DNA of 46,821 nucleotides, from assembly GCA_015056265.1 (NCBI GenBank), contig SVGR01000005.1, forward strand, positions 1-46,821, written 5' to 3'. Shown here one piece after another: positions 1-9,686 of the stretch (position 1 is the stretch's first letter; every line of letters begins with the position of its first letter). Below the pieces are notes generated by a model. The model searched no databases, had not been told where the DNA came from, and was given only the letters and a program-made list of their open reading frames with translations. This DNA comes from Clostridiales bacterium. Lineage in GTDB: Bacteria > Bacillota > Clostridia > Christensenellales > Aristaeellaceae. Both the position numbers and the translations under genes were made by a program.

Positions 1-125
1 ATCTTGATTACTACAACCACCGCAGGATTAAGGCAAAACTCAAGGGCTTGCCTCCTGCTCTTCACAGATCGCATGCCCTTGTTGCTTAGGTCTTTTTCTT
101 CTGTCTAACTTTTGGGGGTCACTTC
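1..125 (+). mobile_element. 3' end of an IS3-family insertion sequence: C-terminus of orfB transposase (frame from nt 3, stop TAG 87-89) plus probable terminal inverted-repeat region
   Basis: Translation from nt 3: LDYYNHRRIKAKLKGLPPALHRSHALVA*, the typical IS3/IS150-type transposase C-terminus; followed by TGTCTAACTTTTGGGGGTCACTTCA, resembling an IS3-family right end. Confidence 0.8.
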
Positions 126-170
126 ATCGGCAATTGCCGGAAAAGGGCGGTTTTTGAATGCAAAAGGGGA

Positions 171-875
171 TTATTCCAGACGCCATCCATGATCGCCGTG
201 ATAGATCATCAGCTTCGTCATGCCCCCATCGATACAAATATTTTCCCCGGTGATGAACCCCGCCTTATCTGAACAGAGGAACAGCACCATATGGGCGATA
301 TCCAGAGGATTGCCCACCCGGCCTGCGGGATGCTGGGCGGCGTCCGGGCCGGTATAGACGGTATAAGCTGTATCAATCCAGCCGGGGGAGATGGAATTGA
401 CCCGCACCTTCCCTGCCAGGGAGACGGAAAGGGCGTGGGTCAGGGCATGGATGCCGCCCTTGGCGGCGGTGTAGCTTTCCGATTGGGGCTGGCTCATTCG
501 ATCCCTGCTGGAGGAGATATTGATAATAGCGGCGCCCGGAGCGAAATAGGGCATGAACAATTGGGTGAGATAAAAAGGCGCCGTGACGCCGATAGCCAGG
601 GAACGCTGAAAATCCTGATAGCTGCAATCGGCGATGCCCTTGAACAGGGGCGGGGCATTATTGATTAGATAGTCCACACGGCCATGCTGGGCGATTACTT
701 TTTCCGCAAAGTTCTCCAGCACGTCCGGATCGGCAATATCACCCACGAAATAAGGATTATCCGCCACATCAATGATGCAGCATTCTACCCCGGTTTTTGC
801 AAATTCATCCGCAATGCATTTGCCGATGCCCTTTGCACCGCCGGTGATAACGGCAATTTTACGTTCGTTTTCCAT
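171..875 (-). CDS. SDR family oxidoreductase
   Basis: ORF; TGGAKGIG cofactor motif, YTAAK catalytic motif, GENICIDGG C-terminus. Confidence 0.9.
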   Translation of the reverse strand: MENERKIAVITGGAKGIGKCIADEFAKTGVECCIIDVADNPYFVGDIADPDVLENFAEKVIAQHGRVDYLINNAPPLFKGIADCSYQDFQRSLAIGVTAPFYLTQLFMPYFAPGAAIINISSSRDRMSQPQSESYTAAKGGIHALTHALSVSLAGKVRVNSISPGWIDTAYTVYTGPDAAQHPAGRVGNPLDIAHMVLFLCSDKAGFITGENICIDGGMTKLMIYHGDHGWRLE

Positions 876-884
876 GGCAATACC

Positions 885-1805
885 TCAGGGCAGGATGTGG
901 CCTGCCGCCAGATACAGCCGATACCATTCGGGACGGGTAAGGGTCACTTCTGCAGCCCGGACAATATCCTTCATACGATCTGCGTTCATGGTGCCGGGCA
1001 GCACCTGGATGCCTGCAGGATGCCTCAGCAGCCAGGCAGTGGCCACGCCCGTTTTTCCCAGGCCGTATTCTTCGCCGATTTCTGCCATGGCCTGATTGAG
1101 GGCTGCATATTCGGGATTGTCGATGAAGGTGCCTTTCCATTCCTTCTGCTGATAGGGACTCCAGGCCTGGATGGTGATATTGTGAAGCTGGCAGTAATCC
1201 AGCACATCGCCATCCCGGTCGATGGCGCCGTCGCTGGTCATATTGGCTTCCAGCCCGGCGGCGATCATATTGGATACGGGAATGGAAAGCTGCATTTGAT
1301 TGGCAAGCAGGGGCTGCCGCACATATTTTTGAAGAAGGGCGATCCGGGCGGGCCGCTGATTGGATACGCCAAAATGGCGCACCTTGCCGGTGGCCTGCAG
1401 CTGATCGAAAGCCGCCGCCACTTCTTCCGGCTCCACCAGGGCATCGGGCCGGTGCAGCAGCAGCACATCCAGATATTCGGTATTCAGGCGCTTGAGGATG
1501 CCGTCCACGGAGGCGAGAATGTGTTCCTTGGATTGATCAAACATGACGCCCGGCACAATGCCGCATTTTGACTGGAGGATGATCTTTTCCCGGGCGTCGG
1601 CATGCATGGGCAGGGCCTGCGCGAACAGCTCTTCGCACTGACCGCCGCCGTAGATATCTGCATGGTCAAAGAAATTGACGCCCAGGTCCAGGCAGGTATT
1701 CAGATATTGATGTGCCTCCTGGCGGGAAAGGCCGGTAAGCCGCATGCAGCCCAAACCGATGACAGGCACTTCCAGCGTGGAGCAACCTAAACGCATGGTT
1801 TTCAT
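885..1805 (-). CDS. aldo/keto reductase
   Basis: ORF; MRLGCSTLEVPVIGLGCMRL, DHADIYGGGQCEELF, HFGVSNQ motifs. Confidence 0.9.
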   Translation of the reverse strand: MKTMRLGCSTLEVPVIGLGCMRLTGLSRQEAHQYLNTCLDLGVNFFDHADIYGGGQCEELFAQALPMHADAREKIILQSKCGIVPGVMFDQSKEHILASVDGILKRLNTEYLDVLLLHRPDALVEPEEVAAAFDQLQATGKVRHFGVSNQRPARIALLQKYVRQPLLANQMQLSIPVSNMIAAGLEANMTSDGAIDRDGDVLDYCQLHNITIQAWSPYQQKEWKGTFIDNPEYAALNQAMAEIGEEYGLGKTGVATAWLLRHPAGIQVLPGTMNADRMKDIVRAAEVTLTRPEWYRLYLAAGHILP

Positions 1806-1822
1806 ACGAAGCCTCCATTTAT

Positions 1823-3799
1823 TTATTCGATGGGTTCAAATACAGCGGTTACGATGCAGGTGCCGCTGAAGGTCAATTCTGTGGTGGGGGAGGCGGCATC
1901 GGCCACGGAAGCATTGGCATTATTCACGGTCCATTCCACAAACCGGGCGCCCTCCATCGGCTCGGCGGTGATGGTGATGGGATATTCCGGGAAATACTTT
2001 ACACTGAGATTACGGTTGATGGGATAGGGGCGATTATTGATATATGCTGTGCCCAGATTGCTATTGGAGCATTTTACTGTGATGGTTGCCTTGCCGGACA
2101 GGTGGAAGAAATCCTTTACCTGATTGAGGAATTTTTCGGAACGGCCCTTGAAGAAAGTGTTGATATGATTCATATGGGTCTTGATGTGATTTTCCGGATC
2201 CCACGCAGCTATCCACGAGGGGCCGAAGCGGCGGAAGGTATCCACAAGATAGGGGGAATATTCCCGGCGCATCTGTCCCAGTGTTGTCAGCATTTTGCCT
2301 TGGATGAAAAACAGATTGCGCATATCGCACAGGGCATTGACCAGCAGCGCTTCAAATTCCGGATTCTTCAGCAGGGAATGCACCATTCGGGCAGGATGAT
2401 CCTCTTCCAGGCTGGTTTCCTTCAGCACGGCACGCAGGTTATTGACGGGGAAATTTTTCCCTTCCGTATAGACGCCGGAGGAGAAATCCGTATCGTATAC
2501 CATCATTCGCCACTTGCCGTCGGCGTAAGGGCTGACGTCCGGCTGAGGAACACGGGCGCGCCACATCATCCAATTGTTGTTTTCGAAAAAGCTATCCTGA
2601 TTGCAGATGTAAATATTCAGGGCCAGATAATCTGCAAAAGATTGCATATCCAGCATTTCGCAGGCGGCGGAGTAATGGGCGGCATCGGCCATATCGTGCT
2701 CCACGATGTAGGAGAACATATTCCAGTAGAGAGCGGCATCCTCCTCCTCGCCCTCATCCACTTTATTTTTCTTGAAGGTGACCACATTTTCGTTGTCAAT
2801 ATCGTAATGATGCTGGACGTAATTGTCGTTCAATTCTTCATGGAAGGTATACAGGCCCCAGTATTCGCCGTTAATGAAGGCGATCACCGGGCGGGTGGCG
2901 GATACATCTACGTGCAGGCCTTCTGCCATCAGCTGTATGAAGGGATCCCGAATGCGGGCATGATCCTTATCGTTGCCGCCATTGCGTAAAGTGACGGATT
3001 TATATTTGGTTACTTGCTTGCCGTCCGCTTCCCGGATGTTATCGGGAAAGAGGGGATATTTGATGTTTTTTGCGCCGTATTCATCCCGGGCGATGAGTCG
3101 CAGGCTTTTCTGGCTGGCAGAGCGGGAGGCGCCGCCCTTAATGCGTATCCCCATGTTCTGACAGAATACATCCCCGTTATCCATCAGGAAATCCACCATG
3201 ACAGGCCGTTCCCATTCCCTGCCCGAATTGCTGTAATTGGCCCGGGCACGCCAACCTTCCGGCTCGTTGGGATTTTCGGCTCGCCACTCATCATAATACC
3301 TGCCCATGGTATAGATGCCCGTTTCATAATTGAACAGATCATCGGCATCCATCATCAGGGAAATAATGGGAAGATTCCCGTACAATGCTTCCCGGTTGTA
3401 GCCAATAAAAAACGTGCCGCAGCTTTCATCGCTCCATTTGCCATTGGCAAGCAGGGCACGGGCACGAACCACATGCGCGGAAGGAAAATCCCCCAAGGGG
3501 ATAAAATCCTCATCCGGATTGATTCGGGTGATTTGGCTCAGGGGATCGTGCTTACCAATGGTGGAGGAAAGGGTAAGGGGGGCTTCGTAGACGATCCCCT
3601 TCTCCATGGGGCAGGAACCATCCAGGGTATAGTAAATCACGCTGTTTTTCTTTTCACAGGTGATTTCCAGGATGATCTCATCGGGATAAAAACCGCTTTC
3701 CAGGCTCAGATCCACATTCGTTGCCGCCAAGGAGGGAATGCAGATCATTATCAAAAGAAGAAAAAGCGTTAGTTTCAGCAGGCATTTGGCTAATGTCAT
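1823..3799 (-). CDS. secreted CotH-kinase family protein with N-terminal chitobiase/FN3-like domain and C-terminal beta-repeat domain
   Basis: Signal peptide; YYTLDGSCP segment; CotH-like core (LRNGGNDKDHARIRDPFIQLM, INGEYWGLYTFHEELND, WRMMVYDTDFSSG); C-term ITAEPMEGARFVEWTVNN. Confidence 0.85.
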   Translation of the reverse strand: MTLAKCLLKLTLFLLLIMICIPSLAATNVDLSLESGFYPDEIILEITCEKKNSVIYYTLDGSCPMEKGIVYEAPLTLSSTIGKHDPLSQITRINPDEDFIPLGDFPSAHVVRARALLANGKWSDESCGTFFIGYNREALYGNLPIISLMMDADDLFNYETGIYTMGRYYDEWRAENPNEPEGWRARANYSNSGREWERPVMVDFLMDNGDVFCQNMGIRIKGGASRSASQKSLRLIARDEYGAKNIKYPLFPDNIREADGKQVTKYKSVTLRNGGNDKDHARIRDPFIQLMAEGLHVDVSATRPVIAFINGEYWGLYTFHEELNDNYVQHHYDIDNENVVTFKKNKVDEGEEEDAALYWNMFSYIVEHDMADAAHYSAACEMLDMQSFADYLALNIYICNQDSFFENNNWMMWRARVPQPDVSPYADGKWRMMVYDTDFSSGVYTEGKNFPVNNLRAVLKETSLEEDHPARMVHSLLKNPEFEALLVNALCDMRNLFFIQGKMLTTLGQMRREYSPYLVDTFRRFGPSWIAAWDPENHIKTHMNHINTFFKGRSEKFLNQVKDFFHLSGKATITVKCSNSNLGTAYINNRPYPINRNLSVKYFPEYPITITAEPMEGARFVEWTVNNANASVADAASPTTELTFSGTCIVTAVFEPIE

Positions 3800-3926
3800 G
3801 GTGATATACTCCTGTCAATTCATTCCTGTAAATTATAGCATGGCATACCGAAAATGGTCAATATGGGGCCGGGCAGGATTGGCAGCAGGAGAAGAAAGAA
3901 ATATGCAAAATTCTTCAGTTTTTTGC

Positions 3927-3988
3927 TTTACATATGGGTTGGAATATGATATACTCTTTCGTGGGGCACAATTTGCCCACTGGGGCAA
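3927..3988 (+). promoter_or_regulatory. cggR-type promoter (TTTACA-17-TATACT) with operator-like TGGGGCA half-sites
   Basis: -35 3927-3932, -10 3950-3955; GTGGGGCACAATTTGCCCACTGGGGCAA at 3961-3988. Confidence 0.65.
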
Positions 3989-4026
3989 TGCTTGACCGAG
4001 AAAATGAGTGAAAAGGGGGCCGTCGA

Positions 4027-5061
4027 ATGCAGGATGAACTGAAATTTCTCAATCGTATGGCGCCCGATTTGATGAGTGATATCGGCAGGCGCGCCCAGGT
4101 GCTTACCAGTATTGAATCCATGCAGCCTGTGGGCCGCCGTGCCCTGGCCGCCCGGCTGAATCTGCCGGAGCGGGAGGTGCGGGCCGCTGCATCCGCCCTG
4201 AAGGAGCAGGGGCTGATCACCATGGACGCTGCCGGCATGCAGCTGACGCCCCAGGCCATTGAGGTGCTTTCCGGCGCCCGGGATCTGAGCCGGGCCATGT
4301 TCGGCCTGACCAGGCTGGAGCAGAGCCTGTCCCAATTGCTTCATGTGCCCCATGTGGTGGTAGTGGCAGGCAATGCGGACGCCGATCCTCAGGTGCTCAG
4401 GGAAGTGGGCCGGGCAGCAGCCCATCGGGTGCATCGGCTGATGCAATCGGGGATGACCCTGGCCGTGGCCGGGGGCCAGACCATGAGCGAAATGGCCCAT
4501 GGCATGCAATCCACCACCCCCATGAATGTGATGGTGGTGCCCGCCCGGGGGGGCATGGGATCCCATGTGGAAACCCAGGCTAACGCCGTGGCCGCAGAAA
4601 TTGCAAGACGCGTTGGGGGCCATCATCGGGTGATGCATCTGCCTGATGCGGTGGACGCCACCGCTCTGCAGGAAATGATGAAGCTTTCTGAGGTTCGAGA
4701 AACGTTGGAATTGCTTCAGCGGGCTGATCTGGTGGTCCATGGGGTGGGCCGGGCCGATGTGATGGCAAAGAAGCGCCACCTCTCTGCAGAGGCCCTGGAA
4801 ACCTTGAAAAAGAAGCGGGCCGTGGGCGAGGCATTTGGCGATTTCTTCGATTTTGAAGGAAAGACCGTATTGCAGACCAGCACCGTATCCGTAGGGCTGA
4901 CCAAGCTGCATAAAGAAAGCCCCATTGTGGCCGTTGCCGCAGGCGAGCGCAAGGCCGAGGCCATCATCGCCGCAACCCGCCACGAAAAGCACAATTCCCT
5001 CATTACGGATGAGGCGGCAGCGCAGAGGATCGTCAGCCTGCTGCAGAGCGCCGGAAAATGA
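4027..5061 (+). CDS. cggR: SorC/CggR-family sugar-binding transcriptional regulator
   Basis: N-terminal HTH, C-terminal sugar-binding fold (VVVAGNADADPQVLREVGRAAA, VAGGQTMSEMA); located upstream of pgk-tpiA. Confidence 0.85.
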   Translation: MQDELKFLNRMAPDLMSDIGRRAQVLTSIESMQPVGRRALAARLNLPEREVRAAASALKEQGLITMDAAGMQLTPQAIEVLSGARDLSRAMFGLTRLEQSLSQLLHVPHVVVVAGNADADPQVLREVGRAAAHRVHRLMQSGMTLAVAGGQTMSEMAHGMQSTTPMNVMVVPARGGMGSHVETQANAVAAEIARRVGGHHRVMHLPDAVDATALQEMMKLSEVRETLELLQRADLVVHGVGRADVMAKKRHLSAEALETLKKKRAVGEAFGDFFDFEGKTVLQTSTVSVGLTKLHKESPIVAVAAGERKAEAIIAATRHEKHNSLITDEAAAQRIVSLLQSAGK

Positions 5062-5075
5062 CAAACGGCGGAGTA

Positions 5076-5216
5076 TAATTCGGAATTCGGAATGCGGAAT
5101 TCAGAATTATAGAATGTTTTCAAAAATCATTTCTCATGCTGCTCTCTGCAAAGACCAGCAGAGAATCCTGATCACTGATCAACCATCTGCAATTCCGCAT
5201 TCCGAATTCCGAATTA
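5076..5216. repeat. MITE-like hairpin element, copy A (141 bp)
   Basis: 26-bp perfect terminal inverted repeats TAATTCGGAATTCGGAATGCGGAATT (5076-5101 / 5191-5216). Confidence 0.85.
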
Positions 5217-5292
5217 AAACCGGTTCCACGGGCTTCACCGCCCTTGGTATATATTCACCCACAAAATATTTTAAATTAAAGGAGTGCCCATC

Positions 5293-6582
5293 ATGAACAA
5301 GAAGTCCATTGAAGACGTCGTCGTAAAAGGTAAGCGCGTTCTGGTTCGCGTTGACTTCAACGTGCCCATGGATGGCGAAAAGATCACGGATGAAAACCGC
5401 ATCGTCGGCGCCCTGCCCACCATCAAGTATCTGGTGGAAAATGAATGCAAGGTGGTTCTGTGCAGCCATATGGGCAAGCCCCACAATGTATTCAATGAAA
5501 CCATTAAGCTGAACAAGAAGGAAAAGGCCAAGATCGAAGCCTTGCCCGAAGAAGAACGCGAAGCCGCCACCGCCGCTGCCCTGGAAAAGGCCAAGGGCGA
5601 TATCGTGAAATTCTCTCTGGCTCCCGTTGCCAAGCGCCTGTCCGAACATCTGGGCCAGGAAGTGCTCATGGCCAAGGATACCGTGGGCGAAGACGCCAAG
5701 CAGAAGGCCGCTTCCCTCAAGCCCGGCCAGGTGCTGGTGCTGGAAAACCTGCGCTTCCATGCTGAAGAAGAAAAGAATGATCCCGCTTTCGCCGAACAGC
5801 TGGCTTCCTTCGGCGAACTGTATGTGAACGACGCCTTCGGCACCGCTCACCGCGCCCATGCCTCCACCGAAGGCGTGGCCCATTTCCTGCCCGCCGTTTG
5901 CGGTTACCTGATTGAAAAGGAACTGCGCATCATGGGCGGCGCTCTGGAAGCTCCCCAGCGTCCCTTCCTGGCTATCCTGGGCGGCGCCAAGGTGTCCGAT
6001 AAGATCGGCGTGATCAACAACCTGCTGGAAAAGGTTGACGTGCTGATCATCGGCGGCGGCATGGCCTATACCTTCCAGAAGGCCATGGGCGGCCGCATCG
6101 GCAACTCCCTCTGCGAAGATGATAAGCTGGAACTGGCCAAGGAACTGCTGGCCAAGGCCGCTTACAAGGGCAAGCGCATCGTGCTGCCCGTGGACAACGA
6201 AGCCGGCAACGATTTCAGCAATGACTGCCTGCACATCACCGTCCACTCTCAGGAAATCCCCGATGGTTTCGAAGGCCTGGATATCGGCCCCGTGACCCGC
6301 GGCATGTTCGTCAACGAAGTGAAGCGTGCCCACACCGTCATCTGGAACGGCCCCATGGGCGTTTCTGAATTCCCCGTCTTTGCCGAAGGCACCCGCGCCG
6401 TGGCGGAAGCCGTGGCCAATAACCCCGGCATCACCATCATCGGCGGCGGCGACAGCGCGGCTGCTATCCAGAAGCTGGGCTTTGCCGATAAGGTGACCCA
6501 TGTGTCCACCGGCGGTGGCGCCTCCCTGGAATTCCTGGAAGGCAAGGAACTGCCCGGCGTTGCTGCTCTGAACGATAAGTAA
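5293..6582 (+). CDS. pgk: phosphoglycerate kinase
   Basis: [26 protein letters not shown]..., [36 protein letters not shown]. Confidence 0.98.
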   Translation: MNKKSIEDVVVKGKRVLVRVDFNVPMDGEKITDENRIVGALPTIKYLVENECKVVLCSHMGKPHNVFNETIKLNKKEKAKIEALPEEEREAATAAALEKAKGDIVKFSLAPVAKRLSEHLGQEVLMAKDTVGEDAKQKAASLKPGQVLVLENLRFHAEEEKNDPAFAEQLASFGELYVNDAFGTAHRAHASTEGVAHFLPAVCGYLIEKELRIMGGALEAPQRPFLAILGGAKVSDKIGVINNLLEKVDVLIIGGGMAYTFQKAMGGRIGNSLCEDDKLELAKELLAKAAYKGKRIVLPVDNEAGNDFSNDCLHITVHSQEIPDGFEGLDIGPVTRGMFVNEVKRAHTVIWNGPMGVSEFPVFAEGTRAVAEAVANNPGITIIGGGDSAAAIQKLGFADKVTHVSTGGGASLEFLEGKELPGVAALNDK

Positions 6583-6589
6583 TTTATTC

Positions 6590-6734
6590 ATTCGGAATGC
6601 GGAATTCGGAATTCGGAATTTTGAATGGGAATCATTCAGTTTCCGAATTCCGCATTTCTTTTCTTTTGCGTCTCGTTTTAAATATAATAACGCATCATTT
6701 AATTCCGAATTCTGAATTCCGAATTCCGAATTTT
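6590..6734. repeat. MITE-like hairpin element, copy B (about 145 bp)
   Basis: ATTCGGAATGCGGAATTCGGAATTCGGAATT at left, AATTCCGAATTCTGAATTCCGAATTCCGAATT at right; imperfect inverted arms of the same heptamer family. Confidence 0.8.
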
Positions 6735-6766
6735 CCATGATGCAGATGAAATTGGAGGAATATCCC

Positions 6767-7519
6767 ATGCGTACTCCCATCATCGCCGGTAACTGGAAAA
6801 TGAATAAGACCCCTGCTGAAGCCAAGGAACTGGTAAACGAACTTAAGCCCCTGGTGGCTGACGCCAATGCCACCGTGGTTGTCTGCGTTCCCTTTGTGGA
6901 TCTGTGCCCCGTACTGAAGGCCGTGGAAGGCACCAACATCCATGTGGGCGCCCAGAACGTGCATTTCAAGGAATCCGGCGCTTACACCGGTGAAATCTCC
7001 GCCGCCATGCTGAAAGAGCTGGGCGTGGAATACGTGATCATCGGCCACAGCGAACGCCGTCAGTATTTTGGCGAAACCGACGCCACCGTCAACCTGCGCA
7101 CCCTGGCCGCTGTAAAGGCCGGCCTCACCCCCATCGTATGCGTGGGCGAGCGCAAGGAAGAGCGTGAAGCGGGCTACACCGACGCCCTGGTGGAATACCA
7201 GACCCTGATCGCCCTCAACGGCCTCACCGCCGAAGAAATCAAGAACGTAGTCATCGCTTATGAGCCCGTGTGGGCCATCGGCACCGGCCTCACCGCCACC
7301 GATGAACAGGCCAACGAAACCATCGGCGTCATCCGCGCCGCCATCCAGCGCAAGTACGGCAAGGAAGTTTCTGACGCCATCCGCATCCAGTACGGCGGCA
7401 GCATGAACCCCAAGAACGTCAAGGGCCTGATGGCTCAGCCGGAAATCGACGGCGGCCTCATCGGCGGCGCTTCCCTGAAGGCCCCCGATTTCTCCCTGGT
7501 TGTCAATTACGATAAGTAA
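6767..7519 (+). CDS. tpiA: triosephosphate isomerase
   Basis: MRTPIIAGNWKMNKT..., IGHSERR, AYEPVWAIGTG, YGGSMNPKN; RBS GGAGG. Confidence 0.98.
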   Translation: MRTPIIAGNWKMNKTPAEAKELVNELKPLVADANATVVVCVPFVDLCPVLKAVEGTNIHVGAQNVHFKESGAYTGEISAAMLKELGVEYVIIGHSERRQYFGETDATVNLRTLAAVKAGLTPIVCVGERKEEREAGYTDALVEYQTLIALNGLTAEEIKNVVIAYEPVWAIGTGLTATDEQANETIGVIRAAIQRKYGKEVSDAIRIQYGGSMNPKNVKGLMAQPEIDGGLIGGASLKAPDFSLVVNYDK

Positions 7520-7520
7520 T

Positions 7521-7571
7521 CCCGCAAAAAATGGCCCGGTGCATTATCTGCACCGGGCCATTTTTTGCGGG
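7521..7571. terminator. bidirectional intrinsic terminator between tpiA and the convergent CDS
   Basis: 23-bp perfect arms CCCGCAAAAAATGGCCCGGTGCA / TGCACCGGGCCATTTTTTGCGGG with 5-nt loop. Confidence 0.95.
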
Positions 7572-7575
7572 AATA

Positions 7576-9153
7576 TTATTCCTGCCGTTCGTAATAGATG
7601 AACATACCATCGCCCATGATCAGCCGAATGCCGTTAAGAGCCTCATCAAGGATGGCGGCCGCCGTTTCATCATCCACGGTGAGCATCAGCACGGTCTGCC
7701 CTGCCGATTGCGCCATCTGCCAGGTGCCCTGATCCTCATCCACATCCCCTGCCGTCCCAAATACCATGGTAAAGCTGCCGTCTTGCATGATTTCAATGGT
7801 GGAATAGGATGAGGTTCCCTTCAGGTTCACCCGCGTGCCGTTATTTTCTGCATAAGCAGCCGTATAGAACCCCGCAGGGCCTTTCTGCTCCGCATCGGTT
7901 CGGGACGCCGCGTTTTCCGCCCGCTCCATACCGGAAAGCTTCAGCAGGGCACGGCTCCGTCCCAGGGCGCCTGTCACATATTTCCCGCCCCAGGAATACC
8001 CGATGCTGACAGGAGCAACGGGAACATTGAAGCCCCATGCCTGAACATTGCCGCTGATCGCCTCGGGCACAGATACTGTGGAAAGGGACAGATCATCCAG
8101 CTTCAGCATCCCGATCCTGCCCTCAACGCCCATTTCCTGAATCACAAGCATGGCATACTGCCCATCCGGGGACAGAGCAAAATTGATCACCTTATCCCGG
8201 GGAATCGGATTCGCTGTCTGATTCAGGGAGAACGGCTCCAGAGAAAGCATGTTCCCCGACTCATCCAGCCGGAATACATAAGCGGTATACTGATTATCCT
8301 TGTAGTTACAGGTCAGCACCATGCCGTAGCCGGATTCCGGAGAATATTCCAGCCGCTGAACGGACAGATTGCCCTCCCGCAGGAATAATTGCCGCTGCCA
8401 TTCCCCGTTTTCCCTGCGCAAAACGGCAAAGCCGCCCCCCGGAGTGGAAATATCAGTAATGAAAAGATCATCATTCACCCCGATCAGCGCCCGGAAAACA
8501 TAGGTAATCTTTTCCCCGTCAGCCTCTTCCAAGCAGGAAAAGAGGGGCGTTTCCATACCGGTGATCAGATCGTATTTCAGCATCTGAAACTTATTTTCAT
8601 AGGCATTGCCATACACCATATAATACAGGGTGGAGGAATCGGCGGAAAAGCCGGCATGGGCCAGCAGCCCGGAATCATCCTTCTGGGTGCGCCTGCTCCA
8701 GTGCAGGGGAGTGGTGATCTTTTTTTCCCGGACGCTGCCGATATGCAGCCCGTTATAGCCCTGCACGTTCATCAGCGTATCCGTATCGGTGAAGACAAAA
8801 TGCATTTCATCCGGCGCCCAGATAATCTGAAGTGAGCGAAGCGAGCCGGGGCTTTGCATCATTTTCTGGAATGATTTTCCCGCGTCGCTTTTCTCATCCA
8901 CCTGAACGGCCAGCGGCGCAGCGATGCGATTTTCCGTATCATATAAAAGCAGCGTGGATTGCAGATCCATTCCGTCATTATTGTAACCAATCAGATATCT
9001 GCCCGAGGGGGATACCGAAAGCCAGATGGCATCATAGGGGCATTGAACGGAGGCTTCCTGCAGGGAAAAATTTTCCCCCAGGGCCGTACCGGGTGCCAAC
9101 ATCCAAACCATTAAAAGCATCAAAATCATGGCCGTCATCCGTTTTTTCATCAT
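7576..9153 (-). CDS. secreted protein, beta-propeller-like (WD40/TolB-type) with C-terminal domain
   Basis: Signal peptide MMKKRMTAMILMLLMVWMLAPGTALG; repeated SPSGRYLIGYNN / SPDGQYAMLVIQ type segments. Confidence 0.65.
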   Translation of the reverse strand: MMKKRMTAMILMLLMVWMLAPGTALGENFSLQEASVQCPYDAIWLSVSPSGRYLIGYNNDGMDLQSTLLLYDTENRIAAPLAVQVDEKSDAGKSFQKMMQSPGSLRSLQIIWAPDEMHFVFTDTDTLMNVQGYNGLHIGSVREKKITTPLHWSRRTQKDDSGLLAHAGFSADSSTLYYMVYGNAYENKFQMLKYDLITGMETPLFSCLEEADGEKITYVFRALIGVNDDLFITDISTPGGGFAVLRRENGEWQRQLFLREGNLSVQRLEYSPESGYGMVLTCNYKDNQYTAYVFRLDESGNMLSLEPFSLNQTANPIPRDKVINFALSPDGQYAMLVIQEMGVEGRIGMLKLDDLSLSTVSVPEAISGNVQAWGFNVPVAPVSIGYSWGGKYVTGALGRSRALLKLSGMERAENAASRTDAEQKGPAGFYTAAYAENNGTRVNLKGTSSYSTIEIMQDGSFTMVFGTAGDVDEDQGTWQMAQSAGQTVLMLTVDDETAAAILDEALNGIRLIMGDGMFIYYERQE

Positions 9154-9336
9154 GCAACCGCCTTTCTTTATGGAATATCCTGCTATTTTTATTATACCGA
9201 CGCCAAATGAAAATTGCAATAGTCTGCCCGGAAAATGGAGGGACATGATGGTTTTTTTATGCCTTTCCTCTTGACACTTCGCCCCTTTCCCTTTATCATG
9301 AAATCAATACACACCCACGCAGAAGGAGCGGTTTTC

Positions 9337-9579
9337 ATGCCCATGCCCGGCATTCTGGAAATTGACCTGCATGGCAAAAATGCTTATCAGGCGCGGATTA
9401 CCCTGGACAGCACACTGAAAAAAGCAGATGCATCCGTCTACCGCATCCGGGTGATCCATGGATTTCATCAGGGAGAGGTGCTGAAGGAAGTGACGGCAGA
9501 ATATGCCCGGCATCCCCGGGTGAAGGGATTAAAGGCCATCCATTCCGGCTGCACGGATTTGATTTTGCGGGAAAAATGA
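9337..9579 (+). CDS. stand-alone Smr-domain protein
   Basis: LEIDLHGKNAYQARITLD...IRVIHGFHQGEVLKE: Smr-type LDLHG and HGxxxG motifs. Confidence 0.8.
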   Translation: MPMPGILEIDLHGKNAYQARITLDSTLKKADASVYRIRVIHGFHQGEVLKEVTAEYARHPRVKGLKAIHSGCTDLILREK

Positions 9580-9634
9580 TATGAGAACGGCCATCCAGAT
9601 GGACGACTGCCATGTGTTGAAAAGCATTGAAATA

Positions 9635-9663
9635 AAAAATGACCGTTACTTGCGGTCATTTTT
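9635..9663. terminator. intrinsic terminator hairpin
   Basis: AAAAATGACCG TTACTTG CGGTCATTTTT. Confidence 0.85.
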
Positions 9664-9686
9664 GCTTTATATATCCGGGTGAGTTT

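Noticed and set aside
1823-3799. CotH-family secreted protein as a spore-coat kinase system
   Set aside because: No coat-protein partners nearby; common in secreted proteins of gut Clostridia, so no special claim is made.
5076-6734. GGAATTC-rich repeats as a possible CRISPR array
   Set aside because: Repeats are paired inverted arms with 7-bp internal periodicity, no regular spacers and no cas genes.
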